Counted from the stretch's first letter, positions 38,691-48,104 are shown. The stretch: DNA of 64,000 nt from JANXZS01 sp963797255 (GCA_963797255.1 CAWCOV010000017.1:124001-188000); one strand, 5' to 3'. Numbers and translations are program-made. The notes: a model not told the origin generated them from the sequence alone.

Positions 38691-39160
38691 AGACCCGCTT
38701 CCTGCACGCCATCTACGCTCTGCTTGCCGCCTGGGGCGCAGGGATGTTGTCGACCATCGGTGAACAAGTCGTTCTCTGCTGGCGAAACGCAGACAAGGAC
38801 ATCCATATCTTCTGGCAGCTGTTTCCCCTCGTCCTGATGATCTGGTCGATCTGGACATTCTGTATCTCTCTGGTCGGCTGGGCTATCGTGGCTTTGCCTC
38901 TAGCCCTGCTGGTAGACGGACGATGGATCCACCATCGCCGACGCGGCTTCATGGTGGCCTGCGCATTCGTTTCCGTGGCGTTCACGACGTTCTATTTTCA
39001 GGCTTGGAGACTTCTGCAGCACTCCCAGATCGATAAAGCAAATTACCGCCTCTACACCGTTTTCACTGTCTGCTATTCCGTTTCCATGGCAGCCGTTTAT
39101 ACATGGCTGGCAGGCCGCTCCATCCCGTCCTCAAAATCCGTCGAGTTAACACGGAGTTGA
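38687..39160 (+). CDS. hypothetical four-helix membrane protein
   Basis: A membrane protein of 157 residues with four predicted helices (AIYALLAAWGAGMLSTIG, FPLVLMIWSIWTFCISLVGW, GFMVACAFVSVAFTTFYF, YTVFTVCYSVSMAAVYTWL). The GTG start lies in the GTGA overlap with the peptidase stop, so it is probably translated with it. I do not recognise a family. The conserved hydrophobic pattern and the coupling support a real gene. Confidence 0.7.
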   Translation: MKTRFLHAIYALLAAWGAGMLSTIGEQVVLCWRNADKDIHIFWQLFPLVLMIWSIWTFCISLVGWAIVALPLALLVDGRWIHHRRRGFMVACAFVSVAFTTFYFQAWRLLQHSQIDKANYRLYTVFTVCYSVSMAAVYTWLAGRSIPSSKSVELTRS

Positions 39161-39204
39161 GGCCGCAGCTTTCTGCTCGTCTCAATTCTCGATAGACTTT
39201 CCCA

Positions 39205-41343
39205 ATGAGCGATAGCGGGAACCACGCCGGCGAAGAACACGCACCCAATCCACTGCAACATTCCGCCTCTTCCTACCTGCGCTCCGCCATGCACCAGCCC
39301 GTGCAGTGGCATGAATGGAGTCCGGCAGCCTTCGACCTCGCCGCGGCCGCTGGAAAGCCAATTCTGCTCGATATTGGGGCCGTCTGGTGCCACTGGTGCC
39401 ATGTAATGGATCGCGAATCCTACGAAGACCCCACTCTGGCTCATGTCATCAACGAACACTTCATCGCCATCAAGGTTGACCGCGATGAACGTCCAGACGT
39501 CGACAGCCGTTATCAGGCCGCCGTATCCGCCATCAGCGGGCAAGGGGGTTGGCCGCTGACCGCGGTGCTTACTCCGGATGGCCGTCCCTTCTTCGGCGGG
39601 ACCTATTTCCCCAAGGATGATCGCTACGGCAGACCGGGCTTTGAACGCGTCCTGCTGACCATGGCAAACGCGTGGCAAACGCGCCGCGAAGAGGTGCTGG
39701 AATCCGCCTCATCGGTGATGGAGGCGATCGAGCATGGGGAGAACTTCGCGGGAAAGCGGGGCCAGATCAGCCTTTCTCTGGTGGAAAAGCTTGTTGCCTC
39801 TGCGGTTACGCAGTTCGACTCCCGCTACGGGGGATTTGGTTCGCAACCGAAGTTTCCCCATCCCTCCGGGCTGGACCTGCTGTTCGATGTCGCCACCAGA
39901 ACGGGCAACGAGGGCACCCGCCGCGCTGCGGTCTTCACGCTTGAATCCATGGCGAAGGGCGGCGTGTATGACCAGGTTGCCGGCGGATTCCATCGCTACT
40001 CCGTGGATGAGCGCTGGGTCGTTCCTCACTTCGAGAAAATGCTCTACGACAATGCAGGACTACTCGGGAACTATGTGCACGCCTTCCAGAGTTTCGTCGA
40101 TCCGGCAATGGCTGCGGTTGCCCGGGACATCATGCGCTGGATCAATGATTCTCTCAGCGACCAGCAAAACGGCGGCTTCTACGCATCTCAGGACGCCGAT
40201 ATTACGCTCGACGACGATGGCGACTATTTCACCTGGACACGCGACGAAGCAGCAGCCGTGCTAAGCGAGCAGGAGCTTGCGTTCGCGTCCATCTATTACG
40301 ACATTGGCGACGTCGGCGACATGCACCACAATCCGGCAAAAAATGTGTTGCATGTGAAGTTTTCTCTCGCCGAAGCGGCAAAGCGCGCTGCGACGGCTCC
40401 GGAAAACGCTGAGGCACTGCTCCAGTCTGCCAGGCAAAAGCTCTATGCAGCCCGAATGCAGAGGCAGGCTCCATTCATCGACCGGACGATTTACACGAGT
40501 TGGAATGCGCTGGCCGTATCCGCGTATTTTGACGCCGCGCAAGTGCTGTCCCTCCGCGAGCCGAGGGACTTTGCCTTGCTTACGCTCAACCGGATTCTCA
40601 GCCAGGGCTGGAGTCCTGCAACCGGACTGTCGCATGTAATTGCCTACCCCGATGGCGCGCCGGCGACGCAAATTCCGGGTGTGCTGGACGACTATGCTTT
40701 CCTCGTCCACGCCTGCCTCGATGCATGGACGGCCACCGGGGATCTTCGCTACTACTCGGCGGCCGCTGAAATTGCGGAGGAAATGATAGCCCGCTTCTAC
40801 GACATGGTCGCCAGCGGATTCTACGACGCCGAGTCGCCGCGCGAAGGGGCAAAGGTGCTTGGCGCTTTGGCGGCCCGCCGTAAGCCCCTGCAGGATTCAC
40901 CTACGCCTGCCGGAAATCCCTCGGCAGTCTCCGCGTTGTTGCGGCTTGAGGCGCTGAGTGGGAACCAGCAGTATCGAGAAATCGCTGAGGACACACTGGA
41001 GTCCTTCGCCGGCGTTGTGGAGCACTTCGGTCTTTATGCCGGGACGTACGGCCTCGCGCTTGAGCGCCTGCTGCTCGATCCCATTCAAATCGTGATCGTA
41101 GGAGACGGTCCCATGGCGGACGAACTGCACGCCGCCGCCATCGTGCGCTATGCGGTCAATAAGAGCGTCATCCAGCTTCGTTATGACCAGCTCAGTGCTG
41201 AATTGCTGCCGCCTGTTTTGGCCGAAACACTACCGCACCTGTCGGGGCTTTCAGCGGATTCACCCTTCGCCGTGGTTTGCAAAAGACGTACTTGCCTGCC
41301 ACCCGTAACGAATCCTCAAGAGCTATTGCCATCCCTCACCTAA
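39205..41343 (+). CDS. YyaL/SSP411-type thioredoxin-domain protein (DUF255)
   Basis: A protein of 712 residues. It has an N-terminal DUF255 thioredoxin-like domain with the redox motif WCHWC (in DIGAVWCHWCHVMDRES), the QGGWPLTAVLTPDGRPFFGGTYFP signature, and a large (alpha/alpha)6-toroid C-terminal part like N-acylglucosamine epimerases. A family-wide IDRTIYTSWNALAVSAYF and GVLDDYAFLVHACLDAW follow. Its function is undefined; the CxxC suggests a disulfide or thiol chemistry coupled to a sugar-like substrate. It is monocistronic and convergent with mscS, with 23 bp between stops. Confidence 0.9.
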   Translation: MSDSGNHAGEEHAPNPLQHSASSYLRSAMHQPVQWHEWSPAAFDLAAAAGKPILLDIGAVWCHWCHVMDRESYEDPTLAHVINEHFIAIKVDRDERPDVDSRYQAAVSAISGQGGWPLTAVLTPDGRPFFGGTYFPKDDRYGRPGFERVLLTMANAWQTRREEVLESASSVMEAIEHGENFAGKRGQISLSLVEKLVASAVTQFDSRYGGFGSQPKFPHPSGLDLLFDVATRTGNEGTRRAAVFTLESMAKGGVYDQVAGGFHRYSVDERWVVPHFEKMLYDNAGLLGNYVHAFQSFVDPAMAAVARDIMRWINDSLSDQQNGGFYASQDADITLDDDGDYFTWTRDEAAAVLSEQELAFASIYYDIGDVGDMHHNPAKNVLHVKFSLAEAAKRAATAPENAEALLQSARQKLYAARMQRQAPFIDRTIYTSWNALAVSAYFDAAQVLSLREPRDFALLTLNRILSQGWSPATGLSHVIAYPDGAPATQIPGVLDDYAFLVHACLDAWTATGDLRYYSAAAEIAEEMIARFYDMVASGFYDAESPREGAKVLGALAARRKPLQDSPTPAGNPSAVSALLRLEALSGNQQYREIAEDTLESFAGVVEHFGLYAGTYGLALERLLLDPIQIVIVGDGPMADELHAAAIVRYAVNKSVIQLRYDQLSAELLPPVLAETLPHLSGLSADSPFAVVCKRRTCLPPVTNPQELLPSLT

Positions 41344-41366
41344 AGCTCAAGCTTTTCCCGCCATCT

Positions 41367-42374
41367 CTATCCTGCAAAAGGGTTTGTCTCTTGAGGTGGA
41401 TTGGTTGTGGGGTCAGGAGCCTTTGTCACCTCCGGGGGCTCTACGCTGGGTGAGAGAGCCTGTTGTTGTGCGCCGGAACGCCCGCTGTGGATGCGGAGTG
41501 GGCTTCCCGGAAGCAGGTTCTTCTCTTCGAGCGCCAGTCGGATGCGCCGTTGAATCTCACGTACCGCTGCAAACTGCTTTCGTGCCCTGGTCTTTAGCAC
41601 GATGGGGTACATCACTTCAGACCCTTTGATGCTGTCCACGCCCGGCACCTCCGGGTCAGCGAGAAACACATCTTTGTAGGTCGGGTCGTTCCTCACATCC
41701 GTCGCGATTCCTTTCAGCAGCGCCACAACCTTATCCGGTGGCGCGGAGAAGTCGACCGAGATAGTCAGTGTTGTCTGGGAATAGTCGCGGCTCATATTCG
41801 CAGTATTCGTAATCTGCGAGTTGGGGACGACATAGAGAGTGCCATCAAATCCGCGAATCGTGGTCTTCCGAAGTGTCAATTCCTCGACCGTGCCTGTGAT
41901 TCCGGCAAGCGTCACTACGTCGCCCACGCTGAACTGGTCCTCTGCCACCAGCAGGATTCCATTCAATATGTCTTTAACAATCGTTTGTGCTGCCAGGCCG
42001 AGAGCAACACCGGCGACGCCTGCCGAGGCCAGCAGAGGCTTCAGGTCAACTCCCAACAGCGGAAGTATTTCCAGCGAGGCCAGAAAAGCGATGATTCCGA
42101 TGCCGGTCGCACGCACCACGGAAGCCAGGGTTTTGACCTGGGAGATGCGGCCACTGCCATTATCGTGGCGCTCTGCCAACCGCGTGATGCGCGCAGTGAT
42201 AAGTGCGAGCAGCCGGATTGCTATCCACGCCCCGATCCCGATTACGACGAGCTTTGGAAGCCCACGACGCACGAAGTCTGCGCCGTCATCACGCCACTTT
42301 TCGAAGATTCGGTGGAAGAATTCAGAAGATCCTGAGAAGTAGAGAAGAAGATATTGCATTGAGTTTGGCCGCAT
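41367..42374 (-). CDS. mechanosensitive channel, MscS family
   Basis: A protein of 335 residues: an N-terminal helix, two more helices, and the pore-lining TM3 (VDLKPLLASAGVAGVALGLAAQTIVKDI), then the beta domain (DVVTLAGITGTVEELTLRKTTIRGFDGTLYVVPNSQI). The C-terminal 40 residues are Pro/Thr-rich and not conserved. It releases solutes on hypo-osmotic shock. ATG 42374 is directly preceded by AAAGGA, which sits too close, so ATG 42359 may be the true start. It diverges from the next gene by 134 bp. Confidence 0.9.
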   Translation of the reverse strand: MRPNSMQYLLLYFSGSSEFFHRIFEKWRDDGADFVRRGLPKLVVIGIGAWIAIRLLALITARITRLAERHDNGSGRISQVKTLASVVRATGIGIIAFLASLEILPLLGVDLKPLLASAGVAGVALGLAAQTIVKDILNGILLVAEDQFSVGDVVTLAGITGTVEELTLRKTTIRGFDGTLYVVPNSQITNTANMSRDYSQTTLTISVDFSAPPDKVVALLKGIATDVRNDPTYKDVFLADPEVPGVDSIKGSEVMYPIVLKTRARKQFAAVREIQRRIRLALEEKNLLPGSPLRIHSGRSGAQQQALSPSVEPPEVTKAPDPTTNPPQETNPFAG

Positions 42375-42508
42375 TCCTTTAAGTTTCCTACATCCTTTCT
42401 ACATCGAACACCGGCGAAGCATTTCATCACTCTTGATGTTGCCCTCACCAACATTGGCGAAAAGCGACACCTGCGACAGCCTTCGCTCCACCTTTCTATA
42501 ATTGACCA

Positions 42509-42880
42509 ATGCGAAGCTTCGCGAACCAGTTGCGCTGGCCCGCCCGGGTAGGGCTTCTTGTCGTGTTTCTGACAATCAGCACCGGTGCGCTGCAACGCAA
42601 CACGCAGCCGGGTCGAAGAGGTCCATTTACGGGCGCGGACGAGGATCCGCCTGACATCGCCAAAATCGAGATGGAACGGAAGCAGATGAAAATGTTGAAC
42701 GAGCAGCGCCAGAAGCACCTGGTCTCCGACACCGACAAGCTCCTAAAGCTGGCAGAAGAGTTACGCACGGACGTCAACAAAACGAGTGTGTCTGGCGCTT
42801 CGTCAGACGCAGCCCACAAGGCAAATGAGATCGAGAAGCTGGCTCGGGGAATCCGATCGAAGATGATAATTGCGCCATAA
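42509..42880 (+). CDS. exported coiled-coil protein of unknown function
   Basis: A protein of 123 residues with a signal peptide or single anchor (ARVGLLVVFLTISTGAL) and a coiled-coil-like, charged remainder (IAKIEMERKQMKMLNEQRQKHL, KLLKLAEELRTDVNK). Short secreted proteins with this layout are common in Acidobacteria; no function is known. It stands alone, 240 bp before the E1 gene. Confidence 0.65.
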   Translation: MRSFANQLRWPARVGLLVVFLTISTGALQRNTQPGRRGPFTGADEDPPDIAKIEMERKQMKMLNEQRQKHLVSDTDKLLKLAEELRTDVNKTSVSGASSDAAHKANEIEKLARGIRSKMIIAP

Positions 42881-43123
42881 ATTTCAACTTCAACTTTGCT
42901 GGTCCGCATAAAAACATAAGTCTTTCTTCAGTGCGGCCTATCGAAAATTCCATGCAGCGAATCTTGTTTCAGGCATCCAAAGCTTTCAGAAGTCGTGGCT
43001 TCGCCAGGTGATCGTGCGGCCTGAAAAGCTGTACACGCGGATACTGCCAAGGTGCCCATGAAGTTGCTACAATTTCAGATGGCTGGCGCTGAAAGCCCAA
43101 TGAGCGTGAACTGAAGGAGTGCG

Positions 43124-45405
43124 ATGGTTCGGACGGCGGTTTCCACTGCGGAAGGTACAAGAAAGAAGCCCGCCTTTTCCGTAGACGCACAGCAGCTGGT
43201 CCATATGTACCGCATGATGTACATGTCTCGCAGCGTAGATGACCGCGAGATCATGCTGAAGCGACAACAGAAAATCTTCTTCCAGATTTCCGGCGCTGGC
43301 CACGAGGCGCTGCTGGTTGCGGCTGGAATGGCAATGAAGCCGGGCTATGACTGGTTTTTTCCCTATTACCGAGACCGCGCTCTCTGCCTGACCCTCGGCA
43401 ACACTCCTGAAGAGCTGTTTCTTCAAGGTGTGGGATCGGTGGACGACCCAGCGAGCGGCGGCCGTCAGATGCCCTCGCATTGGAGCAGCCCCAAGCTGCA
43501 TATTGTTTCTCAATCTTCTTCTACTTCAACGCAGTGTCTGCACGCAGTTGGCTGCGCGGAAGCTGGTCGCTATTTCTCCAAGATTTCCTGAGGCCGCGCA
43601 AAAGCCGGACAGCCCTGCCGATTACCGCGCTTTTCGCGATGTCGCGTTTCAGGGTGATGAGGTGGTGTACGTCTCGCTGGGCGAAGGCGCAACCAGCCAG
43701 GGCGAGTTCTGGGAGGCGATCAGCACTGCTTCCAACCGAAAGCTCCCCGTCATCTTCGTAGTGGAAGATAACGGATACGCGATCTCCGTGCCGGTTGAAG
43801 TGAATACCCCCGGCGGCAACATATCCAAACTGGTCGCGAATTTTCCGAACTTCCACTTCGAAGAGGTGGACGGGACGGATCCCGTGGCTTGCCTCGAGGC
43901 AATGACGCAGGCTGTCGAGCATTGCCGCGCCGGCAAAGGGCCTGCATTTGTGCACGGCCACGTCACCCGGCCTTATTCGCACTCACTCTCAGACGACGAA
44001 AAGAACTATCGCAGCAAGGCGGAGATTGAGGCGGACTCTTTGCGCGATCCTTTGCCCAAGCTGCAAATGAGACTTCTTCGCGAGGGCATTCTGGACGCGC
44101 AGGGTATCGAGCAGCTTGAACATGCCATCGATGAAGAGGTTCGCCAGGCTGCCGAACGCGCGATTTACGCGCCTCTGCCTGAGGTTTCGTCCATCGGGAA
44201 GCACGTGTATTCGGAAGATTGGGATCCGACGCGCGCTGAGATTCAGACAGTCGCGGAACACGATGCCGAAAAGCAGGAACGCACCATGGCGGACCTGATT
44301 AATGCGTGCCTGCGAGACGAAATGCGTCGCGATCCGCGCATCGTTGTTTTCGGCGAAGACGTGGCGGACTGCAGCCGGGAAGATGCTCTCAAAGAAGGAC
44401 TTAAGGGCAAGGGCGGGGTCTTTAAACTTACCGCCGGTCTGCAATGCGAATTTGGTTCCGAACGCGTTTTCAATTCGCCGCTTGCTGAAGCAAACATCGT
44501 TGGGCGCGCTGTTGGATATGGGGTTCGCGGGATAAAACCGGTAGTCGAGATACAATTCTTCGATTACATTTGGCCCGCTATGCATCAGATTCGAAACGAG
44601 TTGAGTCTTGATGCGGTGGAGGTCGAATGGTACCTACGCTTCGCCTGCAGTTATTCGGGTGCCGATCGGCGGGTACCTTACGGGCGGGTCGATATATCAC
44701 TCGCAGTCTGGTGAAAGTATCTTCACGCACATTCCCGGTTTGCGCGTGATTTATCCCTCTAACGCATTGGATGCAAACGGTTTGCTGCGCACAGCGATTC
44801 GCTGTGACGACCCTGTTCTGTTCCTCGAACACAAGCGGCTGTATCGCGAAACGTATGGCCGTGCGCTGTATCCTGGGCCGGATTATTCTGTGCCGTTCGG
44901 TAAGGCGAGCGTAGTTCGCGAAGGTACGGACGTTACGCTGATCACGTACGGCGCCGTCGTTCCGCGTGCACTGCAAGCTGCATTGAAAGCGGAGCGCCAG
45001 AATGGAATCAGCGCAGAAGTGATTGATTTAAGATCGCTTAGCCCGTACGACTGGGACGCCATTGCCACTTCGGTGAAGAAGACAAGCCGCGTAATTGTGG
45101 CTTATGAAGACATGCTGAGCTGGGGTTATGGGGCTGAAATAGCGGCGCGAATTGCGGACGAACTCTTCGAATATCTCGACGCGCCAGTGAAGCGCGTGGC
45201 TGCGATGGATACGTTTGTGGCTTATCAACCGTTGCTGGAAAACGCGATTTTGCCGCAGCCGGAAGACCTGTACCAGGCGATGATCAGCTCTGAAATCCTA
45301 CTGAAATTGCCCGTCAAATCACCTCAAAATGACGTCGAAAACGCATCGTTTTGTGCACGAATGTTGGGGTTACATTTTCTCGATTTTGTAACCCCACCGT
45401 GCTGA
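43124..45405 (+). pseudogene. branched-chain 2-oxoacid dehydrogenase E1 alpha/beta fusion, two frameshifts
   Basis: Three frames add up to about 760 residues of an E1 component in which alpha and beta subunits are fused. The first frame (AAGGAG then ATG 43124) has the alpha N-terminus (YYRDRALCLTLGNTPEELF) and stops after GRYFSKIS. The second resumes at FPEAAQKPDSPADYRAF at about 43577-43585 and holds the thiamine-diphosphate motif (GEGATSQGEFWE...EDNGYA), the linker and the beta start (MADLINACLRDEMRRDP). The third resumes at MRWRSNGTYASP at about 44601-44610 and completes beta. The complex makes branched acyl-CoA from valine, leucine and isoleucine oxoacids. No E2 or E3 is in the window. 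Confidence 0.9.
45365..45396. repeat. stem-loop over the 3' end of the E1 gene
   Basis: TGGGGTTACA (45365-45374) is a perfect inverted repeat of TGTAACCCCA (45387-45396), with a 12-base T-rich loop. It overlaps the last codons of the E1 reading frame, which here extends about 30 residues beyond the usual beta end. No T-run follows, so it is not a standard terminator. Confidence 0.7.
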
Positions 45406-45446
45406 AACGTGAAATCCCGGCTCGAGCGGTTTGCTACCATCTGGTG

Positions 45447-45916
45447 ATGAAAATCACTGTCCGTCGATTTGTGTCCGGGGACGAAGAAGCGTTCCGACTG
45501 TTGAATGAGGCATGGATCCGTCAATATTTCGGCCTGGAAGAAGCGGACCACAAAATTCTCGGCAATCCTGTGGCGCATATTCTTGCGCCGGGCGGGCAAA
45601 TCTACATGGCGCTGGACGGCGAGGATCGCGTAGGGACGTGTGCGCTGATCAAGATTGGTGACGCAGAATTTGAAGTCGCCAAGATGGGCGTGGCGGAGGA
45701 TCGTCGCGGACAGGGAATTGGCAAGAGTGCTGCTCGGCGTTCGTGATTGCCGATGCTCGACAGATGAATGCGCGGCGCTTGTACATCGAAACGAATACTA
45801 CTCTGAAAAACGCAATTCATCTCTACGAATCAGTCGGGTTTCGTCATTTGCCGCCGGGTGAAGGGCAATCGCATTTTGCTCGTGGAGATGCATTCCTGGA
45901 GATGTTGCTTGGTTGA
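45447..45916 (+). pseudogene. GNAT acetyltransferase, frameshifted
   Basis: The first frame (ATG 45447) gives MKITVRRFVSGDEEAF and runs through the GNAT motif A MGVAEDRRGQGIGKS, then meets a stop. From about 45740 another frame reads VIADARQMNARRLYIETN, then NAIHLYESVGFRHLPP, ending LEMLLG: this is the second half of a GNAT fold. A net one-base loss (or two-base gain) at about 45720-45745 joins the two into about 156 residues. As read, the protein would lack half of its acetyl-CoA fold. It could be inactivated or mis-sequenced. Confidence 0.85.
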
Positions 45917-46024
45917 CGAACAATCTCTGAACGCTGAGGATGTCGAGATCCGGAACTGCGTTCGTTGCAACGCGGGAATCGGGAATACCGGAACCTTTGT
46001 TGAATATGGCTCGTAAGGATTGCC

Positions 46025-46702
46025 ATGGCAGAGACAACAGTGCTGGCGGAAGTCGATCGACGCGTAGAGCCTAACCGTGCGACATGGTTTGGCCTTTTTT
46101 TATCGTTGTTCTCAATGATTATCATTCGCCAGGCGTGCCGTGCGGTTTCGACCGAACCGGGCACGACGCTGGTGTTGATCCGCGAGACCAGCATGTTCGC
46201 CTGCGCGGGACTGTTATTGTGGCTGATCCGCAGAAAAGAAGGGCTGCCATTTAGATCCATAGGCATTGGCACTTCGCCGGTGTGGAAGTCGCTGGCATGG
46301 GGCGTTGTGATTGCAGTGGCGTGCGCGGTGCCGGCCGTCGTAATTGCGAACTTCACGGGATACGGGCACGGTCCCGGATCACAGAGCTTCGCCAAATTGC
46401 CACTGTGGTTGATCTTCCTTGTAGTGGTGCGGGCAGGAGCCGTGGAAGAGTTATTCTTTCGCGGTTATGCCATCGATCGATTCAAGCGGCTTGGGTTTGG
46501 AAGAACGCTCTCGTGGGTGATTCCGCTGTTGATATTTGGCGTTGCACATTGGACGGGAGGTGCGGCAAATATCGCGATCGCGCTAGTGCTGGGTGGAATT
46601 CTGACCGCCTTCTATTTGTGGCGTCAGGACCTGGTGGCGAATATGTTCGGTCACTTTCTGGTGGACTTTGTCTCGAACGTGTTGCCCGCGATGTTTGGGT
46701 GA
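46025..46702 (+). CDS. CPBP-family intramembrane metalloprotease
   Basis: A membrane protein of 225 residues with about seven helices. The CPBP (Abi) motifs are visible: EELFFRGYAI (EExxxR) and FGVAHWTG (FxxxH), followed by a last motif HFLVDFVSN. In bacteria this family includes prenyl-protease-like CAAX enzymes and bacteriocin-immunity proteins. AAGGA precedes ATG 46025. Neighbouring genes do not indicate a substrate; there is no peptide-toxin locus near it. Confidence 0.88.
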   Translation: MAETTVLAEVDRRVEPNRATWFGLFLSLFSMIIIRQACRAVSTEPGTTLVLIRETSMFACAGLLLWLIRRKEGLPFRSIGIGTSPVWKSLAWGVVIAVACAVPAVVIANFTGYGHGPGSQSFAKLPLWLIFLVVVRAGAVEELFFRGYAIDRFKRLGFGRTLSWVIPLLIFGVAHWTGGAANIAIALVLGGILTAFYLWRQDLVANMFGHFLVDFVSNVLPAMFG

Positions 46703-46805
46703 TTCTGGAGCCGCCGACTCTGTTGGGCATTCATTTGTCTATTTGACTACGGCATCCAGTTCATGGCAATTAATGGTCTATTTTTGCCCAGCGCGTCTTT
46801 TCCAT

Positions 46806-47039
46806 TCATCCTGCTACCGGTTCGGGAGTCAGGATTCTAGGTGAGGCGAACGCAACAGGTTGAGCATGGGAAGGGAATGAGAAGATCCCCGAGCACTGGT
46901 GAGCCATTTCCAACTCGGTCAACGAGCCCTCAGAACTTTCTGTTGCGATGGTCAGGAAACAGCAGAGGCAAAAGCTATCGAAGGTTCCGTTGGGGTTAGG
47001 ACGATGTTTAAATTCGGGACCGTGCGAGGTCGTCTTCAT
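46806..47039 (-). CDS. small Cys-rich conserved-type protein
   Basis: A predicted protein of 77 residues in the gap before the Crp/Fnr gene. It reads MKTTSHGPEFKHRPNPNGTF, then DSFCLCCFLTIATESSEGSL and TELEMAHQC. I recall similar short Acidobacteria proteins with the pattern NPxGxxxSxCxxCFxTIA...H.C, which look like a small zinc or metal-binding unit; this recall is from memory, not a search. The ATG follows AAGGA by seven bases. The Cys/His set supports a real gene over chance. Confidence 0.5.
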   Translation of the reverse strand: MKTTSHGPEFKHRPNPNGTFDSFCLCCFLTIATESSEGSLTELEMAHQCSGIFSFPSHAQPVAFASPRILTPEPVAG

Positions 47040-47387
47040 GGAGATTCCTTGGTACAGGGGCCGACAGAAATGGGAAAAATATAGCAGGCGGGGCGCAACC
47101 TAAGTTCTAAGACTTCCTGGTTTTGAAGTGTCACCTATAGTCGAACCCCACCCGCGAAATTGAACTAAGTTGGTTGTAGTGTTCAGGGTAAGGGATCCGC
47201 ATGCATGGCGTCTGAGCAATACTGCTCACATGCGAGGTGAACCTTAGATCATATTGAAGGGCCGATAGGTTGCAAAGCTATCCGGGTTGGTCGCAAAAAG
47301 CCAGGGATAGTGAGCAAAACAGCACAGTTTCCGAGCAGTGAAACGTGACACCCTAAGAAGTGTATGTTCACATAGGAGGCATTTCTA
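47040..47387. promoter_or_regulatory. upstream region of the Crp/Fnr gene
   Basis: About 350 bp with no coding frame. A small palindrome, GTGTATGTTCAC (47361-47372), sits directly before the AGGAGG ribosome binding site, a possible autoregulatory operator of the downstream regulator. It does not match the classic Crp (TGTGA-N6-TCACA) or Fnr (TTGAT-N4-ATCAA) site, so the assignment is tentative. Confidence 0.3.
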
Positions 47388-48104
47388 ATTCCCAAACCGA
47401 TCCCAGTTATCTTTGATTGTTCAGCTTTCCTTGCGAAGGCTGGCCTCGGACGAAGAATCGTTCAATTTAAGGCGAAACAACCGTTCTTCTCTCAAGGGCA
47501 CGCAGCGGACGCTATCTACTATCTACAGAAAGGCCGGGCAAAACTGACGGTCGTTTCATCCAATGGCAAGGAGGCTACCATCACCTTACTGTCTCCAAGT
47601 GAATTTATTGGAGAGGAGTCTCTCGCAAGCCTCGGAGCGCTGCATATGGCCACGGCTACTGCCATCACAGCTTGCACGGCTCTGAGGATAGAGCGAGAGG
47701 AGATGATCCGCGTCATGCATCAGGAGCACGCGTTTTCCGATTTATTTTTAAAATTCCTGCTGGCGCGAAGCATGCGCACACAGGCCGATCTTGTCGATCA
47801 GCTGTTCAATTCAAGTGAAAAGCGCCTGGCAAGAGTTCTATTGCTTATGGCGGACTTCGGCCAGCCGGGCGAACCGGAAACGATGATTCCAAGAATTACG
47901 CAGGATACGCTGGCGGAGATGATAGGCACAACGCGGTCACGAGTTAGCTTCTTCATGAATCGATTTCGCAAACTCGGATTTATCGAATACAAGGACCGTA
48001 TCCGTGTCCATAAGTCTCTCCTGAACGTAATTCTGCACGATGATTTACTCGAAAAGAACAAAGCATCATCCCCGCCTCTGAAGGCCTCCAAAGAACTCGT
48101 CTAA
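47388..48104 (+). CDS. Crp/Fnr-family transcription regulator with ATT start
   Basis: A protein of 238 residues, normal for the family. The cyclic-nucleotide-binding-type domain (about 20-130) reads KAKQPFFSQGHAADAIYYLQ, GRAKLTVVSSNGKEATITLL and FIGEESLASLG, and a C-terminal winged helix contains IPRITQDTLAEMIGTTRSRVSFFMNRFRK. The first ATG in frame (47646) would remove most of the sensor domain. The only fitting start is ATT at 47388-47390: perfect AGGAGG is eight bases upstream, an in-frame TAG lies at 47373-47375, and the protein then begins with IPKPIPVIFD (Met initiates). No Cys cluster for an iron-sulfur centre is present. Confidence 0.85.
   Translation: MPKPIPVIFDCSAFLAKAGLGRRIVQFKAKQPFFSQGHAADAIYYLQKGRAKLTVVSSNGKEATITLLSPSEFIGEESLASLGALHMATATAITACTALRIEREEMIRVMHQEHAFSDLFLKFLLARSMRTQADLVDQLFNSSEKRLARVLLLMADFGQPGEPETMIPRITQDTLAEMIGTTRSRVSFFMNRFRKLGFIEYKDRIRVHKSLLNVILHDDLLEKNKASSPPLKASKELV

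Noticed and set aside
41344..41366. AAAGCTCAAGCTTT hairpin between yyaL-like gene and mscS
   Set aside because: The loop would be only two bases, so it cannot fold as a terminator.
47120..47352. GTGTCAC and GTGACAC at a distance of about 220 bp upstream of the Crp/Fnr gene
   Set aside because: Seven-base inverted matches at this distance are expected by chance.
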